The position numbers were made by a program, and so were the translations under genes. From Alteriqipengyuania_B sp035481675 (GTDB lineage Bacteria; Pseudomonadota; Alphaproteobacteria; Sphingomonadales; Sphingomonadaceae), in assembly GCF_035481675.1 (NCBI RefSeq), contig NZ_JAYJJW010000001.1:1488001-1552000 (forward strand): 64,000 nucleotides of DNA, in the 5' to 3' direction. Shown piece after piece: positions 52,801 to 59,739 of this stretch. Position 1 is the first letter of the stretch; the number at the start of each line of letters is the position of its first letter. The notes under the pieces were generated by a model, which saw only the letters and a list, made by a program, of their open reading frames with translations, ran no database searches and had not been told where the DNA came from.

Positions 52801-53309
52801 TCAGCGCCCGCGAAAGCGGCGATCCTGCGGAACTTGCCGCCAGCCTGCGCGGACGGATCCATGCGCTTGCCCAGAGCCACGCCCTCAGCGGACGGCGCAG
52901 CGATACGAGCTCTGCTCCGCTGCGCGACTTGATCGAAACCGTCACCGCGGCGATGCGCGATAAGCAGGACATCACGCTTGAGGGACCGGAAGTCGTCATC
53001 CCCGACAGCCAGATCACCTCGATTGCGCTCATCTTCCACGAATGGGCGACCAATTCCGCGAAATACGGCGCGCTGGCGGTAAAGGATGGCAGGATCGGCG
53101 TCAGCTGGACCTGCAAGGACGGCGTCCTGTCCATCGACTGGGACGAAACCGGCACGACCCAGTCCGAAGAGGGCGAGGCGGGCTTCGGCTCGAACCTGAT
53201 CGACGGCACCGCCCGTCAGCTGCACGCGGAAGTCAGCGGCAAACGGACCGACACAGGGTATTGCCGGCGCCTGCAATTCGAGCTTGCCGACGCACCGGAC
53301 CTCGCCTGA
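49875..53309 (+). CDS. CheB-CheR-PAS-HWE histidine kinase fusion
   Basis: An 1144-aa multidomain protein. CheB methylesterase (about 1-190) keeps Ser11 (GASAGG), His38 (VVQHLDPTHES) and an Asp in GTGSDGSRG. CheR methyltransferase (about 205-475) has VTRFFRD and a WVPGCSSGEEAYTIA SAM site. A Glu/Asn-rich coiled coil (about 650-700), two PAS domains (about 715-830 and 840-950) and an HWE/HisKA_2 kinase (His961 in MNHRIKN, Trp1057 in HEWATNSAKYG) follow. No chemotaxis genes are adjacent, and the kinase class belongs with general-stress signalling. It ends 15 bases from the convergent receiver gene. Confidence 0.9.
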   Translation: MSVPVIGIGASAGGLEALREFFGGAEGNIGMAFVVVQHLDPTHESLMSQLIERYTDMHVQQAQGGEEMKAENVYIIPPGHGLALDGGILSLTEFKESRGMRRPIDDFFESLADDCNELAACVILSGTGSDGSRGLRAIKENGGLCLAQEPSSARYDGMPTAAINTGLVDIVTHPNEMLDALCTYFERTLQGDTVELDKEAEGVVDHIDELCAVIREQLGYDFSNYKRSTIARRIARRMQVVGLDTARAYIDRVKSDSHECDALLSDLLINVTRFFRDSGEFEALRSEVIDPLVDQTSSEDELRVWVPGCSSGEEAYTIAMLLADALERAGKSPYVQIFATDIDEKMLDIGRNGNYPLSALDDIPAVYAENYVVAGSETFHFTSHLRDMVRFSHHDLIRDPPFSKMDLISCRNLLIYFDETLQKEVVPMFHFALDKGGMLFLGSSESIGRFDDLFEPHVQHARIFCRRDVKSRYTLQAPPPNSASQRRVPRRRRFNGPGDLPSPRPENRAEIAALKRVAETYAPVSLLVDHEAMLLERWGPAGRFLDFPERLDRNIHLPGLARPGLRELVGPMLRDARENHRRIVSRGVEIKTQFGIIETAIVCEPIDEDAFLFVIRETGKLEPFEPDDLQDFVAEEGRVEFLEEELQQTRQRLRSTVEELETTNEELKSSNEEMMSMNEELQSTNEELTTVNDELKGKIDQVTMANADLRNFYNSTEIAALVVAKDLTLRSYSKPATDLFRITEDEVGKQLAAITTRLDNSKHIELAREAAERGVTREDRMTITSNAGEKRELIVRSVPYRLKDDEIAGATLVFTDVTDTLSLQTQLERERERLRLALEVAQVGIWEYEPSTDATYIDETERRLLNLSDDEGDTMEPILANLVPEDRDSVNAALRRAMDGKSDFDQVFRIPVENGRTRWLHGLGRRMGKEDDARFVGVTYDVTAEREMLEQRELMLREMNHRIKNLFAVISAMVSISARESGDPAELAASLRGRIHALAQSHALSGRRSDTSSAPLRDLIETVTAAMRDKQDITLEGPEVVIPDSQITSIALIFHEWATNSAKYGALAVKDGRIGVSWTCKDGVLSIDWDETGTTQSEEGEAGFGSNLIDGTARQLHAEVSGKRTDTGYCRRLQFELADAPDLA

Positions 53310-53324
53310 GGGTCGTTTTGTAGT

Positions 53325-53690
53325 CTAGTGCAGCCCACCCGCTGCGCTGATCGCCTCGCCAATCTGCGCCGGCGACGCCGGTTTCTCGATCAGCGGGCTG
53401 CGCGAGAATTCGTCGCAAAGCTGAGAATGGCTGACATCGGCGGACACGAAAACCAGCCGGCAACCCTTGGCCGCCAGCTTGCGGGCGAGCGGCCATACGG
53501 GAGATCCGTCGACGTCGATGTCGAGCAGGGCGAGATCGGGATTCTCAGCCTCGAAAATGCGAAAGCCCTCGTCCAGCGAAATGGCGGGGCCGGCCACCGC
53601 ATAGCCGAGGTTCGCCACCGTAGCGGCAAGATCGAAGGCGATCAGCGCCTCGTCATCCAGCACGAGGATTTTCTGGTTTTCGGGTCCCAT
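53325..53690 (-). CDS. Single-domain response regulator (FATGUY-like receiver)
   Basis: A 121-aa receiver without an output domain. The acid pair is Asp12/Asp13 (LVLDDEAL), the phosphoacceptor is Asp57 (LALLDIDVDG), Ser83 is in FVSADVS and Lys103 is in IEKPASP. The stretch after the Asp (VDGSPVWPLARKLAAKG, then LVFVSAD) resembles the FATGUY group of receivers (VFATGY in the consensus), which serve HWE kinases in the general stress response, though the motif is degenerate. The ATG at 53690 has no ribosome binding site; a GGAAC-N17-GTT promoter lies right before it. Confidence 0.82.
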   Translation of the reverse strand: MGPENQKILVLDDEALIAFDLAATVANLGYAVAGPAISLDEGFRIFEAENPDLALLDIDVDGSPVWPLARKLAAKGCRLVFVSADVSHSQLCDEFSRSPLIEKPASPAQIGEAISAAGGLH

Positions 53691-53699
53691 GGCAATGGC

Positions 53700-53724
53700 A
53701 ACCGCTTCCAGTTTCGCCGGTTCC
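53700..53724 (-). promoter_or_regulatory. EcfG-type (general stress) promoter of receiver gene
   Basis: On the minus strand GGAAC (53720-53724), 17 bases and GTT (53700-53702) match the alphaproteobacterial EcfG consensus GGAAC-N16/17-cGTT, with only the C replaced by G. The -10 box ends 9 bases before the ATG of the receiver gene, so transcription should begin at or within a few bases of the start codon. The gene also lacks a Shine-Dalgarno sequence. Confidence 0.6.
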
Positions 53725-53758
53725 TATGATTTGATAAAAAACTGGGTTCGTCCAACCT

Positions 53759-55735
53759 TCAGAAACCGGAGCGAATTCCCAGCCACACGGTGCGCGCAAC
53801 GCCGACATCGACGGAGCCGCCGGAATTGCGTGTCACGATGGTTTCGCCTGTCAGGTTCTCGCCCCGCAGCACCAATTCCAGCGGGCCTGCAAGGCGATAG
53901 CTGGCAGTGGCTCCCAAGGTCGTGAAGGCCGGCAGAACATCGGCCCCATCGGCGTCTTCGAATTGCTCGCCGACGTGACGCAGCGATAGGGTCATGCGCG
54001 CCCTCTCCGAAGCCTCCCAACGCAGGAAAGCGGTGGCGGAGAAGGCAGGGCTTTGCGGCGGGCGGCTGCCATCCGATGCCAGCGCCGCATCGGTATAGGC
54101 GACCGACGTATCGATCCGCAGCGGCCCCGCGCCATAGCCCGCCGAAGCCTCGATACCCCTGGCCTCGATCCCATCGAGGTTTCGGCGCTGCCGCAGGTTG
54201 GGGCCGATGGTGGCATTCGCGATCGCATTCTCCAGCCGGTTGTCGAAGAGGGTGAGGGACAATTCCGCCCCGTCTTCGCCGCGCCAGTCCGCGCCGACTT
54301 CGAAGCCGGTCAGTTCCTCGTTTTCGAGCTGGGGATTGGCGAGCGTGACGAGCGGGAAGATCACGAAGGGGCGATACAACTCGTTCAGGGTCGGCTGGCG
54401 GAACCCGCGATAGGCAGCAGCGCGCGCGGACAGGCGGGGCGTGATCTCGTAGGCCGCACCGCCGCGCCACGTGACGCCCCAATCGCTGCGGTCGGCGGGC
54501 AGGACCTCCCCCGTCAGCGTCCCGCCGCCATCGAAATCGCGCTGGAAACCGCCGGTAACGCCGAAGCGATCCGCACGCAGGCCCGCCGTCAGGACCACAG
54601 GGCCGAAGCGCCGGTCGAATTCCGCAAAGAAGCCGAGGTCGCTCGTCCTCCCGCCTGCCGTGCGCGAGGCGAAGACGTTGCCACTCGCGGCGCTGATCCG
54701 GTCCTCGGCGATCTCGCCCTCAGCGACGCGCAGGTCGGTGCCGAGGCGCAGGATCGTGTCGGCGCCGACGGGCGGCCGGATTTCCACCTTCCCGCCGAAG
54801 CCGGTCGACGGCGTCTCCCGCTGGTCGAGCACGGGCACGAAGCTCGTCGAACTGACGACGATGTTCGAGAAATCGCGCCATTGCGCATAGGCGAGCCCCT
54901 CCACCTGCCAGTCGTCCCCGCCGCTCACCCGCAGCGACAGATCCTGTCCGGCGATGCGGCTGTCCGCCCCGGCGAAGCGCAGGGTGCGCTCGTCCCGAAA
55001 GGCGCGGCCGGCAAGCTCTGCCCGGAGGTTCGGGCCGACCGGCTGCACCAGTCGCAAGCCGCCGGAAAGACTGTCGAAAGCGGCCGGTACGCTGGCGGCC
55101 ACACGGTCGTCTTCGGGCGCGGTGAAAAACCCCTCGCCCCGGTCCCAGCGGGCGTTGGCGAGCAGGTAGCCTTCGCCGATACGCGGCGCGAATACTGCGG
55201 CGACCTCGGTTTCCCCGCGGTCGTTGACGAAGCTGGAGGCAAGCGCACCGTCGACCGTGTCCGGCCCGGCGCTCGCCAGCGCGATCGTGCCGACCAGCGC
55301 CCCGCTGCCGAACGGACCCGCCCCGCCGCCGCGCGTCACCCGCACGCTGCCGATGGTTTCCGGCGCGATGGCGGCAAAGGGAATATAGCCGAAGAAGGGG
55401 TCGGCCTGCGGCACCCCGTCTAATGTCACCAGCGCGCGGCTGGTCGCATTGCCGCCCAGCGCGCGCAGCGTGATCCCTTGCGCGGTGGGATTGGAGGAGC
55501 GGCTGTCGGAGCGGCGGAACTGCTGGACCCCGGCCACGCCCTGCAACACCTCGTCGATGCGGCCCGATGGCGTGGACACCACCTGTTCGCGGTCGATCTC
55601 GCTCGTCGCATAGGCGGCGTCCCCCGGCGTGGCGGGCAGGCCGGCGATGACGACGATCTCTTCCGGCTCCTCGGTGTCTTGCGCGGCAGCGGGCGACGGC
55701 AGGAACGCGGGGGCAATTGTCAGGATGCGACGCAT
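53759..55735 (-). CDS. TonB-dependent receptor
   Basis: A 658-aa outer-membrane receptor. It has a short signal sequence (first 20 residues), a TonB box-like EEIVVIAG, a plug domain (about 45-150) with RVTRGGGAGPFGSGALVGTI and a 22-strand barrel ending in RTVWLGIRSGF with a terminal Phe. TRFLRWE-type barrel strands and the RGFRQPTLNELYRP motif are typical. Ligand class cannot be read; no siderophore or vitamin genes are adjacent. I choose ATG 55735. Divergent from the monooxygenase gene, sharing a 103-base gap with a dyad. Confidence 0.88.
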   Translation of the reverse strand: MRRILTIAPAFLPSPAAAQDTEEPEEIVVIAGLPATPGDAAYATSEIDREQVVSTPSGRIDEVLQGVAGVQQFRRSDSRSSNPTAQGITLRALGGNATSRALVTLDGVPQADPFFGYIPFAAIAPETIGSVRVTRGGGAGPFGSGALVGTIALASAGPDTVDGALASSFVNDRGETEVAAVFAPRIGEGYLLANARWDRGEGFFTAPEDDRVAASVPAAFDSLSGGLRLVQPVGPNLRAELAGRAFRDERTLRFAGADSRIAGQDLSLRVSGGDDWQVEGLAYAQWRDFSNIVVSSTSFVPVLDQRETPSTGFGGKVEIRPPVGADTILRLGTDLRVAEGEIAEDRISAASGNVFASRTAGGRTSDLGFFAEFDRRFGPVVLTAGLRADRFGVTGGFQRDFDGGGTLTGEVLPADRSDWGVTWRGGAAYEITPRLSARAAAYRGFRQPTLNELYRPFVIFPLVTLANPQLENEELTGFEVGADWRGEDGAELSLTLFDNRLENAIANATIGPNLRQRRNLDGIEARGIEASAGYGAGPLRIDTSVAYTDAALASDGSRPPQSPAFSATAFLRWEASERARMTLSLRHVGEQFEDADGADVLPAFTTLGATASYRLAGPLELVLRGENLTGETIVTRNSGGSVDVGVARTVWLGIRSGF

Positions 55736-55798
55736 GATGCCGCCCTGCCCCATGCGGTCCGCGCGTGCAACGCCGCTATGGCTATGGCGGGAACAGTC

Positions 55799-55818
55799 GT
55801 TTAACCTGTCGATTAAAC
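55799..55818. promoter_or_regulatory. Dyad in the TBDR-monooxygenase gap
   Basis: GTTTAA (55799-55804) and TTAAAC (55813-55818) are perfect inverted arms with an 8-base spacer, 21 bases before the monooxygenase GTG start. This is a plausible TetR-type operator in the 103-base divergent gap. A GGAAC at 55790 also occurs but has no GTT at the EcfG spacing. Confidence 0.45.
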
Positions 55819-55838
55819 CCAAGGATCGGAGCCTTTTC

Positions 55839-57347
55839 GTGAGCGACACCCAACCAGACATCGACGTGCTGATCGTCGGTGCCGGCATTTCCGGCATCGG
55901 CATGGCCGCGCACATGGAAAAGATGTGCCCCGACCGCAGTTACGCCATCGTGGAACGGCGCGAGAATCTGGGCGGGACGTGGGACCTGTTCCGCTATCCG
56001 GGCGTACGCTCCGACAGCGACATGCACACGCTGGGCTTCGTGTTCGAACCCTGGAAGCACGAAAAATCCATCGCCGACGGTCCTTCGATCCTCGAATATC
56101 TCGACCGCATCGTCGACGAACGCGGTATTCGCCGGCACATCCGCTTCGGCAACACGGTAACCGCCGCAGATTTCGACACGGCGTCGGCACGCTGGACCGT
56201 GACCGTCGAGACGTCCGATGGCGAGCGCAAGCGGATCACCGCGCGCTGGCTGTATCTCGGCAGCGGCTATTACGATTACGACGAACCCTATGACCCCGGC
56301 TTCGACTTCGGCGAATTCGCGGGGCAGGTGCTCCACCCGCAATTCTGGCCCGAAGACCTCGACTATGCGGGCAAGAAGGTGGTGGTCGTGGGCAGCGGGG
56401 CGACCGCGGTGACCATCGTGCCGTCGATGGCGGACAAGGCGGCAAAGGTCACCATGTTGCAGCGCACGCCGACATGGATGTTCTCCCGCCCGGCGAAGGA
56501 CCGGCTCGCCAATTTCCTGCGCAAGATCCTGCCCGAGGAAACCGCCTACCGGATCACGCGGTGGAAGAACGTGAAGATGCAGGATTTCGGCTTCAAGCTG
56601 GCCCGCAACAAGCCGGAAAAGATGAAGAAGAACCTGACCAAGCGCATCCGCAAGGCGCTGGGCAAGGATTACGACGCGGCGACGTTCACCCCGCCCTACG
56701 ACCCGTGGGACCAGCGCGTGTGCCTGGTCCCCGATGCCGACCTGTTCGAAGCGATGAAGGCGGGCAAGGCGGACATCGTCACCGGCCATATCGAACGCTT
56801 CGAAAAAGGCGGCGTGCGGCTGAAGGACGGCACATTCCTGGAGGCCGACATCGTCGTGACCGCGACCGGCCTGAAGCTCGCCATCGCGGGCAAGATCGCG
56901 GTCAGCCATGACGGCGCGCCGGTCGATTTCGCGCAGCGGTATTACTACAAGGGCTGCATGTTCTCGAACCTGCCGAACCTTGCGGTGGTGTTCGGCTATC
57001 TCAACGCCAGCTGGACGCTGCGGGCGGACATCAATTCCGATTACATCTGCCGCGTGCTGAACGAGATGCGGGCCCGCGATGCGAATCTTGCCGTGCCGGT
57101 GCTGACCGTGGCCGACGAGGCGGCGCTGGAGGAAGACGACATCTTCGACTTTTCCAGCGGGTATATCCAGCGCTCGAAAGACATCATGCCGAAGAACGCG
57201 GTCGAATATCCGTGGCGACTGAACCAGGAATATGTGACCGACCGCAAGCGCATGGCGAGCGATCCCATCGACGATGGCATCCTTGCTTTCGCGAGCGGGA
57301 ATGCGCTGGCCGCGCAGGCCGACAGCAAGCTAGAGGCGGCGGAGTAA
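55839..57347 (+). CDS. Baeyer-Villiger-type flavin monooxygenase
   Basis: A 502-aa FAD/NADPH monooxygenase. It has a GAGISGIG dinucleotide fold near residue 15, the NADPH-site GSGATAV and the BVMO signature FAGQVLHPQFWPED (F-x-G-x3-H-x3-W-P). GGTWDLFRYPGVRSDSDM, the class B motif after the FAD site, is also present. It probably inserts oxygen next to ketones or oxidises other xenobiotic carbonyls. The GTG start at 55839 is chosen because it gives MSDTQPDIDVLIVGAG; the extension overlaps the TonB receptor's promoter. Confidence 0.9.
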   Translation: MSDTQPDIDVLIVGAGISGIGMAAHMEKMCPDRSYAIVERRENLGGTWDLFRYPGVRSDSDMHTLGFVFEPWKHEKSIADGPSILEYLDRIVDERGIRRHIRFGNTVTAADFDTASARWTVTVETSDGERKRITARWLYLGSGYYDYDEPYDPGFDFGEFAGQVLHPQFWPEDLDYAGKKVVVVGSGATAVTIVPSMADKAAKVTMLQRTPTWMFSRPAKDRLANFLRKILPEETAYRITRWKNVKMQDFGFKLARNKPEKMKKNLTKRIRKALGKDYDAATFTPPYDPWDQRVCLVPDADLFEAMKAGKADIVTGHIERFEKGGVRLKDGTFLEADIVVTATGLKLAIAGKIAVSHDGAPVDFAQRYYYKGCMFSNLPNLAVVFGYLNASWTLRADINSDYICRVLNEMRARDANLAVPVLTVADEAALEEDDIFDFSSGYIQRSKDIMPKNAVEYPWRLNQEYVTDRKRMASDPIDDGILAFASGNALAAQADSKLEAAE

Positions 57348-57350
57348 CAC

Positions 57351-58106
57351 TTGGCACAGCGTATCTGGACCGCCGGGCTCGTCGTGATCGGCGACGAAAT
57401 CCTCTCCGGCCGCACCCATGACAAGAACATCGCGCAGGTCGCCAGCTGGCTGCAGGTGCAGAACATCCGGCTCGCCGAAGTGCGCGTGGTCCCCGATGTC
57501 GAGGACCGTATCGTCGAGGCGGTGAACGCCCTGCGCGAAGCGAACGACTATCTCTTCACCACCGGCGGCATCGGCCCGACGCATGACGATATCACGGTGG
57601 ATGCCGTCGCCCGCGCGCTTGGTGTCGATGTGGTGGTACACCCCGAAGCGCGCGCCATCCTGGAACGGTATTATGCCGACAAGGGGGGCCTTAACGAAGG
57701 GCGCCTGCGGATGGCCCGCGTGCCTGAAGGCGGCGACCTCATCCCCAACCGCATGAGCGGGGCGCCGGGGATCAAGATCGGCAACGTCCACCTGATGGCC
57801 GGCGTCCCCCACATCACCGCCGGGATGCTCGACGCGCTGACCGGCACGCTGGAAGGCGGCGAGCCCCTGTTGTCCGAAACCATCGGCGGCTTCATCCCCG
57901 AAAGCGAAGTGTCGGACCTGCTGCGCGAAGTCGAAAAGGCGCACGAGCATTGCCAGATCGGCAGCTACCCCTTCTTCAAGGAGGGCCGCGTCGGCGCCAA
58001 TTTCGTGATCCGCAGCACCGATGCGGAGGAGCTTGCGCAGTGCCTCGACGCACTGTGCCAGGGCCTCGGCGAGGCCGGATGGGACTGGCAGCCGGGCGGG
58101 GTTTAA
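57351..58106 (+). CDS. CinA-type MoCF-like protein (competence/damage-inducible family)
   Basis: A 251-aa protein with the molybdopterin-binding fold of CinA's N-terminal domain: GDEILSGRTHDKN, TTGGIGPTHDDIT, and HLMAGVPHI in order. It lacks the C-terminal NMN-deamidase domain of full CinA and is the short form common in alphaproteobacteria. It may hydrolyse ADP-ribose or nucleotides; the true role is uncertain. The TTG start at 57351 has GGAG 7 bases upstream, 3 bases after the monooxygenase stop. Confidence 0.83.
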   Translation: MAQRIWTAGLVVIGDEILSGRTHDKNIAQVASWLQVQNIRLAEVRVVPDVEDRIVEAVNALREANDYLFTTGGIGPTHDDITVDAVARALGVDVVVHPEARAILERYYADKGGLNEGRLRMARVPEGGDLIPNRMSGAPGIKIGNVHLMAGVPHITAGMLDALTGTLEGGEPLLSETIGGFIPESEVSDLLREVEKAHEHCQIGSYPFFKEGRVGANFVIRSTDAEELAQCLDALCQGLGEAGWDWQPGGV

Positions 58107-58164
58107 TTAGCCCAATCGTTAAGACACTTACGCAAAAGCGTTTTTTGCTTTAGCCCTGTCGCAG

Positions 58165-58737
58165 ATGGGGGAAACCGGTTCATCCGACATGGCGCAACGC
58201 CGCGCCGCTTTGGTGAGGGCGATGGACGGTGTCGCGCGCGGGGAGCGTGACTCGCTCAAGACCGTCTATGACGCCACCAGCGCCAAGCTTTTCGGCATCA
58301 TCCTGCGTCACTTGCGCGACCGCGAAGCCGCCGAAGACGTGTTGCAGGATGTCTACCTCAAGGTCTGGAACCGCGCCGGCCGGTTCGACCCGGAACGCGC
58401 CAGCCCGATAACCTGGCTCTGTACGATCGCGCGGAACACGGCGATCGATCACCTGCGCCGCACCGGCCGGGCGCCGGAAACGACGAGCGATGCGTTGCCC
58501 GAAATCGAGGACGACGCCATACCGGTGGACGAAATGCTGTGCTCTGCCGAAGACAATGCCGCCCTGCGCCGGTGCATGGAGGAATTGAAGCCGGATCATC
58601 GCCGCTGTATCCGCCTCGCCTTCTTCGACGGCTTGACCCACTCGCAACTCGCCGAGCGCCTCGGCATGCCGCTGGGCACGATGAAAAGCTGGATCCGCCG
58701 CGGGCTTCTCGGGCTGAAAGGGTGTCTCGGTGGCTGA
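58165..58737 (+). CDS. ECF sigma factor, SigK-like (second copy)
   Basis: A 190-aa ECF sigma factor, similar in layout to the one at 39586. Region 2 has EDVLQDVYLKVWNRAGRFD and ITWLCTIARNTAIDHLR. Region 4 has IRLAFFDGLTHSQLAERLG and PLGTMKSWIRRGLLGLKGCL. It is encoded with an RskA-like anti-sigma gene that overlaps it by 8 bases. I use ATG 58165; ATG 58189 is an alternative. The 58 bases upstream are AT-richer, with an ACGCAAAAGCGTTTTTTGC hairpin-like stretch. Confidence 0.86.
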   Translation: MGETGSSDMAQRRAALVRAMDGVARGERDSLKTVYDATSAKLFGIILRHLRDREAAEDVLQDVYLKVWNRAGRFDPERASPITWLCTIARNTAIDHLRRTGRAPETTSDALPEIEDDAIPVDEMLCSAEDNAALRRCMEELKPDHRRCIRLAFFDGLTHSQLAERLGMPLGTMKSWIRRGLLGLKGCLGG

Positions 58738-59491
58738 CGACCTGCCCCCCCTCTCACCGGAAGACGAACGCTTCGTCCGCGCGGGCGAGTTGTCGCTCGG
58801 CGTCCTTGAGGGCGAGGAGCTGGCTACCGCCAAGCGCGACCAATTGGCAGATCCCGACTTCGCTGACGCGGTCGCCTGGTGGGACAACCGGCTCGGGACG
58901 ATGGCGGAGCAAGCCGCTGCGATGTCGCCCGGAGCAGGCGTCTGGCGAGCGATCGAGCAGCGGCTCGACAGCTACCGGTCCGGGAATACGCCCGCCTCCC
59001 TCGGCGCAGTCACGTCGCGCCGTCCGGCGGGATGGAGCGTGGCGCTTGCCGTTGGCGGGGCAGGCCTGGCCGCCGCTGCCCTCGCTCTGTTCCTAGCCAC
59101 CCCGCGGCCCGCCGCTGTCGGTCCGGCCGTGGAGCCTTCGCAGAACCAGCGCGGACCGCAGCTCGTCGCCCAGCTCAGCGACGAGAGCGGCGCACTCGGC
59201 ATCGCCAGCGTTATCGACCCGTCGGCAGAGCGGCTGGCGCTCAAGATCCGCGGCTTCGAACCGGGGCCCGAGGAATCGCCCGAATTGTGGGTCGTCCCCG
59301 CGGGCGGCGCGCCGATCTCTCTCGGCCTGATCCCTGCAAGCGACGAGTTCGAACGCGATCTCTCTGCCGAAGAGCGCGCCTTGCTGGTTGAAGGTGCGAC
59401 GCTCGCGGTGACCATCGAGCAACGCGACGGGGCGCCCCATGATGCGCCGTCGACCCCGATCCTCGTTGCCGGACCGCTCGACCAGGTCTGA
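58730..59491 (+). CDS. RskA-like anti-sigma factor (second copy)
   Basis: A 253-aa membrane anti-sigma factor. Residues 1-60 form the sigma-binding part (VRAGELSLGVLEGEEL, ADAVAWWDNRLG), a TM helix follows at about 100-123, and an RskA periplasmic domain (about 140-250) contains GFEPGPEESPELWVVPAGG. GTG start at 58730, overlapping the sigma gene. The next gene, after 248 bases, is the YadA-like adhesin. As in the first pair, this suggests an envelope-directed sigma regulon. Confidence 0.84.
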   Translation: MADDLPPLSPEDERFVRAGELSLGVLEGEELATAKRDQLADPDFADAVAWWDNRLGTMAEQAAAMSPGAGVWRAIEQRLDSYRSGNTPASLGAVTSRRPAGWSVALAVGGAGLAAAALALFLATPRPAAVGPAVEPSQNQRGPQLVAQLSDESGALGIASVIDPSAERLALKIRGFEPGPEESPELWVVPAGGAPISLGLIPASDEFERDLSAEERALLVEGATLAVTIEQRDGAPHDAPSTPILVAGPLDQV

Positions 59492-59739
59492 TATTTTCCG
59501 CAGCAATTCAAAAGGCTGTGACTTTCACGCAAATTCCTTCCCGTTCCGCTGCATCCAGTCGGCGGATCCTGCGTAGTTGCTTGCGTCATCCGCTGGATGG
59601 CAAGCCGTTGATGGGCGATCGTGGCCAGACGACAGGGTAAAGGACCGGGAGCAACCCGGCGGCGCCCTCTCCGAAAGCCGGACGGGAGTGATCGACGATT
59701 GCCGGCTTCTGATCCGCACTTTCGGAAGAGGGAAAGACC
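59492..59739 (+). other. 248-base leader before the YadA-like gene
   Basis: No gene is seen in this gap. It contains a TCACGCAA element (59525-59532) also found before the fasciclin gene (40905-40912). Near its end is GGAAGAGGGAAAGACC, a good ribosome binding site for the adhesin. No consensus sigma70 promoter is clear. The gap may hold a promoter used by the sigma factor just upstream. Confidence 0.4.

Noticed and set aside
54053..55423. 456-aa open frame antisense to the TonB-dependent receptor
   Set aside because: The receptor's plug and barrel motifs are clear on the minus strand.
55790..55815. GGAAC upstream of the monooxygenase as an EcfG promoter
   Set aside because: There is no GTT at the required 16-17 base spacing; the sequence there reads GATT.
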